Below, piece after piece: positions 26,921 to 35,770 of a DNA stretch of 64,000 nucleotides. The stretch lies in assembly GCF_002741945.1 (NCBI RefSeq), contig NZ_MDVN01000022.1, positions 806,001 to 870,000 of the forward strand, given 5' to 3'. Every line of letters starts with the position of its first letter. Position 1 is the stretch's first letter. The DNA comes from Gaetbulibacter sp. 4G1. GTDB taxonomy: Bacteria; Bacteroidota; Bacteroidia; Flavobacteriales; Flavobacteriaceae. The position numbers and the translations under genes are program-made. A model generated the notes under the pieces. The model was not told the DNA's origin and made no database searches. It saw nothing but the letters and a program-made list of their open reading frames with translations.

Positions 26921-28067
26921 AACCTAACATTTTATAGGCCTCTTTAATATAAGTTGTTATATCATCTGTAAATGTTGCAACGGCATCTCCTGGACCTTTT
27001 GAATGCCCTAATCTTACAATAATAACATTGTCATTTGGTTCTACAAAAACATATTGCCCAAGATGCCCACGCATCATAAAAAAATGTTTATTCCCAATGG
27101 TTTTTAACCACCAGCCATAACCATATTCTGGACTTTCAGGAAAACGAGGTTTTAAAGATTTTGCTACAAAAGCAGAATCTAAAATCTGTTTTCCATTCCA
27201 TTTTCCGTGGTCTTTATAGAGTTTTCCAAAACGTGCAAAGTCTTTAGCATTACTCGCAATACAGCAATAGGCTTTTACTAAATCATGATCTTCGCTATCT
27301 ACTTGCCAAAGTGTTGGGTTTTCACACCCTAATGGCTTCCAAAAACTTTCGGTTAAATAGTCGTACATTTTTTTACCTGTTGCTTTTTCAATAACCATGG
27401 CTAACATTTGAGTATCTCCACTTGCATATTTATAAGAGGTTCCAGGCTCTCTAACTACTTTTAAACCTAACATCACTTTTTCTAAGTCATCATCAAAATA
27501 TGCACGTGTTGTAATGGATAATGGCGAATAATATTTTTCGTCCCAATTGGTGCCAGAAGCCATACTGGACAAATCGCCAACAGTCATTTTTGCTGCAAGA
27601 CCATCGCCAAATTCTGGAATAAAATCACTAACAGGTTGATTTAAACTCTTAATATAACCATCTTGAATGGCTTTTCCCATAAGACCTGATACATAACTTT
27701 TAGCCATAGAAAAGGAGTTGGTTTGAGAGTTTTCGCTAAAACCATCATAATAGTTTTCAAACCAAATACTATCATTTTTTATAATAACATAAGCAATAGT
27801 ACCATTAGTTCCGTTAATGGATTTTAAACCCTCTGATTCTTCAACCGAATTGTAATTTTTGTGATTTGGCCAAGGTTGCGGCGTGCTATTTTCTATTATT
27901 TGATTATCAAATTTTTTATAATCTTCTAAATACGCTGTGGTATAACCTTGCAGATATATAGTTCTTACCGCTTTTAGTAAATAGTCAGTATCTGTTGCAT
28001 AAAGCACAATGACTAATAATCCAAATAATATTACAATCCACTTAAAGAGTTTTTTCAAGAATTTCAT
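26910..28067 (-). CDS. Serine hydrolase, class C beta-lactamase-like fold
   Basis: 385 residues. An N-terminal membrane anchor (about 8-25) is followed by a penicillin-binding-like serine hydrolase domain with SMAK (S120, K123) as the SxxK active site and KYASGDTQM as the YxN-like second motif. These enzymes include esterases, DD-peptidases and 6-aminohexanoate-dimer hydrolases; the subtype cannot be told from sequence. The product would face the periplasm, tethered to the inner membrane. It is followed by the exonuclease with an 11-base overlap. A second, only distantly similar serine hydrolase lies at 30297-31586. Confidence 0.88.
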   Translation of the reverse strand: MKFLKKLFKWIVILFGLLVIVLYATDTDYLLKAVRTIYLQGYTTAYLEDYKKFDNQIIENSTPQPWPNHKNYNSVEESEGLKSINGTNGTIAYVIIKNDSIWFENYYDGFSENSQTNSFSMAKSYVSGLMGKAIQDGYIKSLNQPVSDFIPEFGDGLAAKMTVGDLSSMASGTNWDEKYYSPLSITTRAYFDDDLEKVMLGLKVVREPGTSYKYASGDTQMLAMVIEKATGKKMYDYLTESFWKPLGCENPTLWQVDSEDHDLVKAYCCIASNAKDFARFGKLYKDHGKWNGKQILDSAFVAKSLKPRFPESPEYGYGWWLKTIGNKHFFMMRGHLGQYVFVEPNDNVIIVRLGHSKGPGDAVATFTDDITTYIKEAYKMLGYDL

Positions 28068-28142
28068 CTGTTAATTTTTAATGTAGAACTAAAGATAAGA
28101 AAATTCTATACTATTAAAAACGTAAAGGAATAAACGGTAGTT

Positions 28143-28658
28143 TTACTGTCTATTCTGTTTACGTTTGCCTTTAAAAAATGTTTTATTGGCAACATAAATA
28201 GTTTTGCGCAATTCTGCAATGGTATTGCCTTTTTTATCTATTAGAGTTGAGGTTTTTAAAATGTCCATTTCCCCATTATTAGTTATGGTTTTTTTAATAG
28301 CCTTAATTTCGTCTTTGGTAAACGTAAATTCACAATATATAGTTTCTTTTCCAGGACGCTTGTAGTTTATAGATGCTTCTTTGTCCCAAACAATGTAATC
28401 TTCACCTAAAATATTCATAAGCTGAATCATATATATAGGGTCTGTAGCTGAAAGCATACTGCCGCCAAAAATGGTGCCTACAAAATTTCTGTTTTTCCAA
28501 TTTAAAGGGATTTTAATTTTAACAAAATGTAAATCATCACTTACTTCAATAACCTTTCCTGTAGAGCGCCTGTACATAGGCGACCAATTAAAACCGTACT
28601 TGTATATTTGAGCATCAGTAAACAATCGCTTTGCAATATTTGTAAGTACTCTGTACAT
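28143..28658 (-). CDS. DUF4442 hot-dog fold protein
   Basis: 171 residues matching the DUF4442 family (PaaI/YiiD-like thioesterase fold): FNWSPMYRRSTGKVIEVSDDLHFVKIKIPL, then FGGSMLSATDPIYMIQLMNILG and IVWDKEASINYKRPGKE. Such proteins are thought to act on acyl-CoA or acyl-ACP thioesters, but an activity is not proven and the usual catalytic Asp/Glu is not certain here. The start abuts the Ogt stop with no gap (28658/28659), suggesting coupled translation with the Ogt and CNNM genes. The C-terminus is very basic. Confidence 0.85.
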   Translation of the reverse strand: MYRVLTNIAKRLFTDAQIYKYGFNWSPMYRRSTGKVIEVSDDLHFVKIKIPLNWKNRNFVGTIFGGSMLSATDPIYMIQLMNILGEDYIVWDKEASINYKRPGKETIYCEFTFTKDEIKAIKKTITNNGEMDILKTSTLIDKKGNTIAELRKTIYVANKTFFKGKRKQNRQ

Positions 28659-29132
28659 TTAAAATAGAGATTGTTGCTTGTACGGGCTTTCATGTTCTAA
28701 CAACCATTGTTTACGGTGTAAACCACCTGCATAACCTGTTAAACTCCCGTCACTCCCAATAACTCTGTGGCATGGTACAATAATCCAAAGGGGGTTTTTG
28801 CCATTAGCATTGGCAACTGCTCGTATAGCCTTAACATCTCCTAATTGTTTTGATAACTCTAAATAAGAAACTGTTTTTCCATATGGAATTTGTTCAAGTA
28901 AACCCCATACTTTTTTTTGAAAATCGGTGCCTTTTGGGTTTAGATATAAATCGAATTGTTTACGAGTGCCTTCAAAATATTCATTAAGTTGAATAACGCA
29001 ATCTTCTAATTCAACAGGAATAATATCAGTAATTTTTTCTTCAGAATTTAAAACAGTTATCGAAGTAATACCTTCTTTGTCACCAATAATTTTAGTGAAC
29101 CCTAAAGGTGATTTGATAATACAAGTTTCCAT
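28659..29132 (-). CDS. ogt: Methylated-DNA--protein-cysteine methyltransferase
   Basis: 157 residues. It repairs O6-methylguanine by transferring the methyl group irreversibly to its own cysteine. The active-site motif is PCHRVIG with C121, preceded by ANANGKNPLWIIV and followed by the GSLTGYAGGLHRKQWLLEHE helix; the Arg-finger region (VKAIRAVANA) is present. The length is that of a stand-alone Ogt with no Ada regulator domain. It overlaps the CNNM gene start region by one base and runs straight into the DUF4442 gene. Confidence 0.95.
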   Translation of the reverse strand: METCIIKSPLGFTKIIGDKEGITSITVLNSEEKITDIIPVELEDCVIQLNEYFEGTRKQFDLYLNPKGTDFQKKVWGLLEQIPYGKTVSYLELSKQLGDVKAIRAVANANGKNPLWIIVPCHRVIGSDGSLTGYAGGLHRKQWLLEHESPYKQQSLF

Positions 29133-30250
29133 TAATCTTCAATATTTGTCTCTCCTAAAATACCTAATTTTTTGGCTCTGGCTTCCCAATTTTTTCTAGC
29201 TTGAACTTGCAAGTCGGATACGTTATCACTCTCATCCATAATCTCTAAACCAAGTAAGGTTTCAATAACATCTTCCATGGTTACTAGCCCGCTTACTGTA
29301 CCGTACTCATCAACTACTAAAGCCATATGGTTTCTAGTTTCAACAAGTTGTTCGAATAATTTAGGAATAGCCATATTGCGATTTACAATAATGATATCTC
29401 GTTTAAGTTCGGATAATTTTTTAGCACCATTATTAAGAGCCATTTCTTTGAAGACATCATCTTTTAACACCAAACCTTTTATATTGTCTTCGGTATCGAT
29501 ATATATTGGAACTCTAGAGAAGCGAAGATTTAAGTTTTTATTAAAAAAATCTTCAACAGTTGTAGTTTCATTTTCAGTTTTCATCACTGTTCTGGGGGTC
29601 ATAATATCTTTAGCCATAACGTCTTTAAACGTTAAAAGATTTTTAATTACTTTGCTTTCAGACTCTTGGAAAACACCTTCTTCATGAGCCATATCTGCCA
29701 TAGCATGAAAATCTTCTCGATTTAATACGCTACCGTGACCTTTACCACCAATAAGTTTTGTTGTGAGTTGTAATAGCCAAAGCAATCCAGTCCATTTCAA
29801 CGGAAAAATTAAAACCCTTAAAGCTTTTGTTGTGAAATTTGCTAAAGCTTTCCAATAGGTAGCGCCTATAGTTTTTGGTATTATTTCTGAAGCCACCAAT
29901 ATTAAAATAGTCATGATTGATGATACCACACCAACCATTAATTCTTCGGTAAATTCTATCCCAAAAAAGCTTTTTGTTTGTGAACCATATAGCTCCACAT
30001 AAGCCACTTTTGCTTGTACTCCAACCAAAATAGCTCCAACGGTATGAGCAATAGTGTTTAAAGTTAATATGGCAATTAATGGCCTATCAACATCTTTTTT
30101 TAAGTGTTCTAAGTCTGATGCATAAGCTTTGCCTTCTTTCTTTTTTACATTAATAAATGTTGGTGTAACACTCAATAAAACAGCTTCTAGAATAGAGCAT
30201 AAAAACGAAAAGAAAATAGAAATAAAGGCAAAAAATAGAAGTAATCCCAT
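29132..30250 (-). CDS. CNNM/hemolysin-family membrane protein with CBS pair
   Basis: 372 residues: a DUF21 (CNNM) membrane domain with about four helices (about 1-165), then two CBS domains (about 200-330) with phrases such as VMAKDIMTPRTVMK and GTVSGLVTMEDVIETLLG. This is the CorC/CorB-like group implicated in magnesium or cobalt efflux; the C-terminal CorC_HlyC transporter-associated domain appears to be missing, leaving only a short tail. It acts in the inner membrane, with the CBS part sensing nucleotide. It is the first of three tightly packed genes (CNNM-ogt-DUF4442). Confidence 0.9.
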   Translation of the reverse strand: MGLLLFFAFISIFFSFLCSILEAVLLSVTPTFINVKKKEGKAYASDLEHLKKDVDRPLIAILTLNTIAHTVGAILVGVQAKVAYVELYGSQTKSFFGIEFTEELMVGVVSSIMTILILVASEIIPKTIGATYWKALANFTTKALRVLIFPLKWTGLLWLLQLTTKLIGGKGHGSVLNREDFHAMADMAHEEGVFQESESKVIKNLLTFKDVMAKDIMTPRTVMKTENETTTVEDFFNKNLNLRFSRVPIYIDTEDNIKGLVLKDDVFKEMALNNGAKKLSELKRDIIIVNRNMAIPKLFEQLVETRNHMALVVDEYGTVSGLVTMEDVIETLLGLEIMDESDNVSDLQVQARKNWEARAKKLGILGETNIED

Positions 30251-30296
30251 GTGATTTTTTAAAACTCTAAAGTACTAAATATTTATGAGTTTAAGT

Positions 30297-31586
30297 TTAA
30301 TCTTTTAAAGCCTTATAAAACACTTGTTGTAATTTTGGTCTAATATTTAAATTGTAAATATTGCGGTGTGTTCTACTAGGGTAAACACGATTTGAAAGAA
30401 ACACAAAAACAAGATTGTGTTTTGGGTCTGCCCAGACAAAAGTTCCTGTAAACCCTGAATGACCAAAACTTTCTGAACTTACTTGTGGAGCAGGATATGA
30501 GTCTTTAATACTTAAAGTATCGTTGCCAATTAAAGGTTTGTCGAAACCTAAACCTCGACGATTATTGTTTTCAAAATATTGAATTCTAGTAAACTCTTTT
30601 ACTGTTTGAGGTTTAAAATATTGTTTACCAGCATAAGAGCCATTTTGCAAAAGCATTTGCATATATTTTGCCATGTCTTCTGCAGAACTAAATAAACCGG
30701 CATTACCTGAAACACCTCCAAAGAGGGCTGCATTTTCATCATGAACCCAATTCCTAGTGAGATCTTTTCTAACAATAGTATCAAACTCAGTGGGAACTAT
30801 GGCATTTTTAAAATTTTTATGCATCGGAATATAACCAAGTGTAGTACAACCTAAAGGATCGTAAAAGTTTTCTTGAATATATTTTTGATATGATACTCCC
30901 GTAATATTTTCTATGACTTGCGGATAGATTAATGAGGCTATTCCAGAATATAAATATTCTTTTTTACCATCAGCTTTAACACGTTTAATTTTTCGATATA
31001 TTTTGTGCTTAAATCTGTTTTTTATGTAAAGATTCTTATAAAATTGATTTGAATATCGCTTGCTTTTTTTAGTACGTAAAAATCTTCTTTTTATCTTACC
31101 TTTTTTTAAGGCTTCATTTAAAAAGATGATGTACGGTTTTATTCCAGACTGATGTGCCAAAAGCTCTCTAAGCGTAATATTTTTTTTGTCCTTTTGATGT
31201 TTCCAGTCGGTCCAATATTTACTAAAAGGAACATCCAGTTCTATTTTACCTTCTTCATAAAGTTTCATTAAAGCAGGTAGTGGGCCTGTTATTTTAGTTA
31301 CTGACGCTAAATCGTAAACATCGTTTAAAGCTACTTTTTTAATACTATCATAAGTATGATATCCATAAGCTTGATGAAAAATAATTTTACCTTTTTTAGC
31401 GACTAATAGTTGAGCTCCAGGAAATGCTTTTTCGATAATAGCATAATGCATGATAGAGTCTACTTGAGTCTGAATGTCATTTGAATTTAACCCAACAGAC
31501 TCGAGGGAATCATAAGTAAGTTGTGCACTTGCTATATGAAAACAAAATAAAATAAATAGAATTCTTAAAACGACTTTTTTAAACAT
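30297..31586 (-). CDS. Secreted serine hydrolase, beta-lactamase-like
   Basis: 429 residues with a signal peptide (about 1-21, ending near ASAQ) and a class C beta-lactamase/DD-peptidase-like domain. The SxxK motif is SVTK (S95, K98), the YxN-type motif is in KKEYLYSGIASL, and the final motif lies in SFGHSGFTGTFVWADP (an HSG triad in place of KTG), the usual pattern for periplasmic EstB-type esterases and peptidoglycan-processing hydrolases. An insert rich in Lys/Arg (about 165-205) is unusual. It lies 29 bases downstream of hemB on the same strand but has no obvious role in heme synthesis. Confidence 0.88.
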   Translation of the reverse strand: MFKKVVLRILFILFCFHIASAQLTYDSLESVGLNSNDIQTQVDSIMHYAIIEKAFPGAQLLVAKKGKIIFHQAYGYHTYDSIKKVALNDVYDLASVTKITGPLPALMKLYEEGKIELDVPFSKYWTDWKHQKDKKNITLRELLAHQSGIKPYIIFLNEALKKGKIKRRFLRTKKSKRYSNQFYKNLYIKNRFKHKIYRKIKRVKADGKKEYLYSGIASLIYPQVIENITGVSYQKYIQENFYDPLGCTTLGYIPMHKNFKNAIVPTEFDTIVRKDLTRNWVHDENAALFGGVSGNAGLFSSAEDMAKYMQMLLQNGSYAGKQYFKPQTVKEFTRIQYFENNNRRGLGFDKPLIGNDTLSIKDSYPAPQVSSESFGHSGFTGTFVWADPKHNLVFVFLSNRVYPSRTHRNIYNLNIRPKLQQVFYKALKD

Positions 31587-31615
31587 GGATTCAAAACAAT
31601 TATAGTTTTGACAAT

Positions 31616-32605
31616 TTACGAAATCAATTTTACAATATCTTTAGCAAAGTAACTTGCTATAATATCAGCTCCAGCGCGTTTAAAAGCAGTGGTTGTTTCA
31701 AGCATAATTTGGTCATGATTTAACCAGCCTTTTTCAGCAGCAGCTTTAATCATAGCATACTCGCCACTAACTTGATAAACTGCAACAGGCACATCAAATT
31801 CGTTTTTAATTTCTCGAAGAATGTCTAAATAAGCCATTCCTGGCTTTACCATAACTATGTCAGCACCTTCGTCAATATCCATTTCTGTTTCGCGAAGCGC
31901 TTCATGTCTATTAGCAAAATCCATTTGATAGGTTTTTTTATCTTTTGGAATATTTTCTAAATCTACAGGGGCAGAATCTAGAGCATCTCTAAACGGGCCG
32001 TAAAAAGCAGAAGCGTATTTTGCAGAATAACTCATAATACCAGTATCGATAAAACCTTCATCCTCTAAAGCTTCACGAATGGTTAAAATACGCCCATCCA
32101 TCATATCACTAGGCGCTACAAAATTAGCTCCGGCTTTAGCGTGTGAAATACTCATTTCGGCTAAAAAATCTGCAGTATTATCGTTAGCAATTACACCGTT
32201 TTCAATAATGCCATCGTGTCCGTAAATGGAATATGGGTCTAAAGCGACATCTGTCATTACTAACATATCTGGGCACGCATTTTTTACCGTTTTAATGGCA
32301 CGTTGCATAAGTCCGTTTGGATTTAAAGCCTCTTTTCCTTTGTTGTCTTTTAAATTATCAGGAACTTTTACAAAAAGCAGTACAGATTTTAAACCAAGTT
32401 TCCAGAGCTCTTTCACTTCATTTTCTAGTAAATCTAAACTATAGCGAAAGTAATTTGGCATTGAAGCTATTTCTTCTTTAATTCCTTTGCCTTCAACCAC
32501 AAATAATGGAACTAAAAAATCGTTTGGAGTAATTATAGTTTCGCGAACCAAGCCACGAATAGCTTCATTTGCTCTTAATCTTCTATTTCTTCTAAGTGGA
32601 AACAT
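31616..32605 (-). CDS. hemB: Porphobilinogen synthase (delta-aminolevulinate dehydratase)
   Basis: 329 residues; joins two molecules of 5-aminolevulinate to porphobilinogen in the cytoplasm. The two Schiff-base lysine regions are present (in SYSAKYASAFYGPFRDA and DIVMVKPGMAYLDIL). The metal-site segment reads DVALDPYSIYGHDG, lacking the cysteine triad of zinc-dependent enzymes, so it should be a magnesium-type enzyme, as in many Bacteroidota. Length is normal. Part of the heme cluster together with hemF, hemE, hemCD and hemA, all on the minus strand; between hemB and hemF lies a short repeat. Confidence 0.96.
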   Translation of the reverse strand: MFPLRRNRRLRANEAIRGLVRETIITPNDFLVPLFVVEGKGIKEEIASMPNYFRYSLDLLENEVKELWKLGLKSVLLFVKVPDNLKDNKGKEALNPNGLMQRAIKTVKNACPDMLVMTDVALDPYSIYGHDGIIENGVIANDNTADFLAEMSISHAKAGANFVAPSDMMDGRILTIREALEDEGFIDTGIMSYSAKYASAFYGPFRDALDSAPVDLENIPKDKKTYQMDFANRHEALRETEMDIDEGADIVMVKPGMAYLDILREIKNEFDVPVAVYQVSGEYAMIKAAAEKGWLNHDQIMLETTTAFKRAGADIIASYFAKDIVKLIS

Positions 32606-32622
32606 AATATTTTATTTTGATA

Positions 32623-32642
32623 GGTTTCGACTGCGCTCAACC
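32623..32642. repeat. Short intergenic repeat of a flavobacterial type
   Basis: The 20-base stretch beginning GGTTTCGACTGCGC, followed by CTGACA, belongs to a sequence I recall recurring between genes in many Flavobacteriia (reverse form GGTTGAGCGCAGTCG). Its ends GGTT/AACC are inverted. Only one copy is seen in this window, so the assignment rests on recollection. It lies in the hemF-hemB gap. Confidence 0.4.
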
Positions 32643-32658
32643 TGACATTTAATTTGTA

Positions 32659-33561
32659 TTAAACCCAATCTACAGGTTTATTTAAAACTTCTAATAATTT
32701 TTCCTCTTCACTTCCAGCTTTTGGATGATGATTGTAAACCCATTGCACATGAGGTGGCAAACTCATTAAAATACTTTCAATACGCCCATTGGTTTTTAAA
32801 CCGAAAAGCGTGCCTTTATCATGTACTAAATTAAACTCTACATATCGCCCACGGCGAATTTCTTGCCAGTTACGATGTACATCTGTATATGGTAAATCTT
32901 TTCTTTTTTCAACTATTGGAACATAAGCTTCTAGAAAACTATTTCCAACCTCGGTTACAAAGTTATACCAATTTTCCATGGTCATGTTATCTGACGCTTT
33001 ACAGTAATCGAAAAACAAGCCCCCAATGCCCCGCGCTTCGCTTCTGTGTGCATTGTAAAAATATTCGTCACAACGTTTTTTATAGGTTGGATAAAATTCT
33101 GGAGAATGTTTATCACAAGCTGTTTTGCAAGTTTGATGAAAGTGAATAGCATCTTCTTCAAATAAGTAATAAGGTGTTAAATCTTGTCCGCCACCAAACC
33201 AACTATCTGCAATATCGCCATGCTCGTTATACATTTCAAAGTAACGCCAATTAGCATGAACCGTTGGGACCATAGGGTTTTTTGGATGCAACACTAAGCT
33301 TAAGCCGCAAGCAAAGAAATTTGCATCGGAAACTCCAAAATGCTTTTGCATTGTTTCAGGTAATTTGCCATGAACTGCTGAGATGTTTACTCCTCCTTTT
33401 TCAAAAACATGCCCATTTTCTATAACACGTGTTCGTCCGCCACCGCCTTCTGCACGTTTCCATATATCTTCCTGAAATGTAGCTTTACCATCAATTGCTT
33501 CTAGTCTAGAAGTAATGATGCCTTGTAAATCTTGAATATATTGGTAAAATGTATTTTTCAT
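32659..33561 (-). CDS. hemF: Oxygen-dependent coproporphyrinogen III oxidase
   Basis: 300 residues; oxidative decarboxylation of coproporphyrinogen III to protoporphyrinogen IX using O2. Hallmarks are the N-terminal EDIWKRAEGGGGRTRVI, the VHANWRYFE and DSWFGGGQDLTPYYLFEEDA motifs and YCKASDNMTMENWYNFV region. The start is preceded by only 4 bases after the CHMI-like gene stop, so they share a message. The presence of the aerobic HemF fits an oxygen-using lifestyle; the anaerobic HemN is not in this window. Confidence 0.96.
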   Translation of the reverse strand: MKNTFYQYIQDLQGIITSRLEAIDGKATFQEDIWKRAEGGGGRTRVIENGHVFEKGGVNISAVHGKLPETMQKHFGVSDANFFACGLSLVLHPKNPMVPTVHANWRYFEMYNEHGDIADSWFGGGQDLTPYYLFEEDAIHFHQTCKTACDKHSPEFYPTYKKRCDEYFYNAHRSEARGIGGLFFDYCKASDNMTMENWYNFVTEVGNSFLEAYVPIVEKRKDLPYTDVHRNWQEIRRGRYVEFNLVHDKGTLFGLKTNGRIESILMSLPPHVQWVYNHHPKAGSEEEKLLEVLNKPVDWV

Positions 33562-33565
33562 TATT

Positions 33566-33913
33566 TTAAATCATCGATTTATTACAATATGTTGCTGCTT
33601 CAAAATCTCGAATATTAATAGCGATAAATGGAATATTAGGAAACATCGTTTTAAGACCAGCTACAATTTGTTTTGAAAGTTTTGCTTTTTGATGTGTAGT
33701 TCTGCCTTCCATAATGTTAGCAAATACATGAATAAAAGAGGTTTCTTTTCCCCCAACTAAATAATTATCCATAAAAGGATTAAGACGTACTTTAATATCG
33801 TTTTCCTCAAATAAACCTGAGTCGTTGGCATCATTATGAACCTGAAGCGTAACAGACTTAGGGTCTTGTATTTCTAAAATATCTTTTGAGCAATCAATTA
33901 CAAAATGTGGCAT
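33566..33913 (-). CDS. 5-carboxymethyl-2-hydroxymuconate isomerase-like protein
   Basis: 115 residues of the CHMI (HpaF) fold, a tautomerase-superfamily trimer with Pro at position 2 (MPHFVIDCS) as the putative catalytic base. In other bacteria HpaF acts in homoprotocatechuate breakdown. Here it is embedded in a heme block with no aromatic-degradation neighbours, so the true substrate may differ. It is tightly spaced between a GNAT gene (6 bases upstream) and hemF (4 bases downstream). The central part (GGKETSFIHVFANIMEGRTTHQKAKLSK) fits the family. Confidence 0.8.
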   Translation of the reverse strand: MPHFVIDCSKDILEIQDPKSVTLQVHNDANDSGLFEENDIKVRLNPFMDNYLVGGKETSFIHVFANIMEGRTTHQKAKLSKQIVAGLKTMFPNIPFIAINIRDFEAATYCNKSMI

Positions 33914-33919
33914 ATTATA

Positions 33920-34465
33920 TTAGGGTTCTATTTCGTTATATAATTCATAGAGTTCCATGTTTAAAGGCTTCTCTCCTGGCGGTGTAAATTCATTCTTTAG
34001 TGTTTTTTTCCAGATATAATCGCAATTTTCAGCAACTTTTACACTTGCAAAATTATCTTTATGTACAATAATTTGAAGTGTTTTTAAACCTAATTCTTTA
34101 AAGGCATATTTAGATAATGTTTTTACCGCTTTTGTTGTTAATCCTTTGCCTTCAAATGGATAGCCTATACAATAAGCAAACTCACCTTGTTTTTTAATGG
34201 AATCGATTTCTTTTATATAAATTAAGCCTGCTAATTGGTTTGTATCTTTCTGTTTTAAAGTAAACAGAAATTCTTCTCTCGATTTAAATTGATAAGCTTT
34301 TTTCTCAGTAAAAAGCCTTGATAAATCTGGAGTTAAATTTTGTTCTAAAGTTTTAGGAAAATACCGTTTTAGTCGGTCTTCATTTGAAACCGCAAAATTG
34401 CAAATATTCCAAGCGTCTTCAGTTTTTATGGGTTCTATATAATATGACTCTAAATCAAAAAACAT
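33920..34465 (-). CDS. GNAT family N-acetyltransferase
   Basis: 181 residues from the ATG at 34465 (MFFDLESYYIEPIKTED); an ATG at 34498 would add 11 residues and enlarge the overlap with the upstream gene. The acetyl-CoA pyrophosphate-binding segment resembles the R/Q-xxGxG loop in YCIGYPFEGKGLTTKAVKTLSKYAF, and KDNFASVKVAENCDYIWKKT is the typical late motif of RimJ/RimL-type protein N-acetyltransferases. Substrate unknown. It overlaps the EI24 gene by 11 bases and lies in the minus-strand heme block. A second GNAT gene (35206-35760) flanks EI24 on the other side, with the same layout. Confidence 0.87.
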   Translation of the reverse strand: MFFDLESYYIEPIKTEDAWNICNFAVSNEDRLKRYFPKTLEQNLTPDLSRLFTEKKAYQFKSREEFLFTLKQKDTNQLAGLIYIKEIDSIKKQGEFAYCIGYPFEGKGLTTKAVKTLSKYAFKELGLKTLQIIVHKDNFASVKVAENCDYIWKKTLKNEFTPPGEKPLNMELYELYNEIEP

Positions 34466-35213
34466 TTTCAATTTTGTTTTTAAGTTGTAAAGCTTCAACA
34501 GTTCTTATTGATGCAGCGGTAACCGATAATGGTAATACCAAAATAACCCCAATAAAAGGAATTAGGAGGCATAATATAAAAACAATTCCATTACCAATCG
34601 CTAATCCACGATGTTTACGAACAAATTGAATACTATCAGAGTATTTATAATGGCGCTCTAAAGTATAATCCATATTACCAAACCCAGCATAATATGCTTG
34701 GACCATAAATAATAATATTGTTGAAAATATATTAACTACAGGAATAAACTTTAGAAGTAAAATAGGAATGGTTAATATTAATTCCATCAGTAAGTTTCTG
34801 CCGTTTATACGAATACCTCGCCAAAGTTGTTGCATGAACGAGGTGTCCCTATGAGAATGCGCAGGATTTCCTGTTAAATGTGCTTCAATTTTCTCTGAAA
34901 CGGGACTCATAAACGGCGCTGATAAAGCCATTATAATATGCTTGAAAAGGATAAGCCCAATAACTAAAACAATAAGGCCTCCTAGTATATTGCCAATTGT
35001 AGTAAAAGTTTCTTTGCCCCAGTCCCAAATCCAAATTTTCGCTATAAAACCACCAATATTATCAGATAATCCATAAGCTGAGCCAAAAATAATGATTGCA
35101 GTAATGAAGCTAATAAGCATAGGAATGGCAAAATATTTCCAAAGTTTTAATTTAGAAATAAGGCTAAAAGCACCAAAATATGCTTTGATCCCTAATGATA
35201 TGTTTTTAAACAT
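34455..35213 (-). CDS. EI24/CysZ-like membrane protein
   Basis: 252 residues with about five to six hydrophobic helices (around 25-50, 70-95, 145-170, 200-235). The phrases FGAFSLISKLKLWKYFAIPMLISF, MSPVSEKIEAHLTG and GRNLLMELILTIPILLLKFIPVVN are those of the EI24 (etoposide-induced 2.4) domain, shared with the sulfate permease CysZ. A sulfate-uptake role is possible but not proven. Both ends overlap GNAT genes (8 bases upstream, 11 downstream), so GNAT-EI24-GNAT is one translational cluster inserted in the heme operon. Confidence 0.88.
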   Translation of the reverse strand: MFKNISLGIKAYFGAFSLISKLKLWKYFAIPMLISFITAIIIFGSAYGLSDNIGGFIAKIWIWDWGKETFTTIGNILGGLIVLVIGLILFKHIIMALSAPFMSPVSEKIEAHLTGNPAHSHRDTSFMQQLWRGIRINGRNLLMELILTIPILLLKFIPVVNIFSTILLFMVQAYYAGFGNMDYTLERHYKYSDSIQFVRKHRGLAIGNGIVFILCLLIPFIGVILVLPLSVTAASIRTVEALQLKNKIENVF

Positions 35214-35760
35214 TTTTGCTTTTTAAATAATCGTTTTTTAGCAAACCAAAATACATAACATCTTCAAACTTATCTTGAAAACCTTTGTATTCTTCTCGCA
35301 AAACACCTTCTTTTTGAAATCCGTTTTTTATGGCTACTTTTTGACTTCCAATATTATCAGGAGCAATACGCAGAAACACTTTATTCATTTGTAATACTTC
35401 AAAACAATATGTTACAACTTCTGATGTGAATTTTGATACAATACCTTTTCCTGCAGTTTGTTTTGAAATAAAATAACCTATCTCACACTTTTTTACGCTG
35501 TTGTCAATATTTTTGATATTAACTAAACCGACGAGGTTGTCTGTTTGCGTGTTTTTTATAAAAAAAGAAAAACATCTCTCTTCGCTTTCTTCTGAGACCC
35601 ATTCATCAAATAGCGTTTTTGCTCCTTGTTGTGTCTCACACCTTTTTACAGTTCCTGCAAATCCTTTTTCTATATATGTTTTATTGGCATAGATTAAATC
35701 TAAGAATGCTTCAAATGAAATTGAATTAATACGTTCTAATTTATAATCTAAATGGCTCAC
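35206..35760 (-). CDS. GNAT family N-acetyltransferase
   Basis: 184 residues with the RimJ/RimL-type core: VGLVNIKNIDNSVKKCEIGYFISKQTAGKGIVSKFTSEV (acetyl-CoA loop QTAGKG) and RIAPDNIGSQKVAIKNGFQKEGVLREEY. It would transfer acetyl from acetyl-CoA to an amine, perhaps a protein N-terminus. It begins 10 bases after hemE and overlaps EI24 by 8 bases. It is only moderately similar to the GNAT at 33920, so the pair may be an old duplication around EI24. Confidence 0.88.
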   Translation of the reverse strand: MSHLDYKLERINSISFEAFLDLIYANKTYIEKGFAGTVKRCETQQGAKTLFDEWVSEESEERCFSFFIKNTQTDNLVGLVNIKNIDNSVKKCEIGYFISKQTAGKGIVSKFTSEVVTYCFEVLQMNKVFLRIAPDNIGSQKVAIKNGFQKEGVLREEYKGFQDKFEDVMYFGLLKNDYLKSKNV

Positions 35761-35770
35761 AAAGCACAGA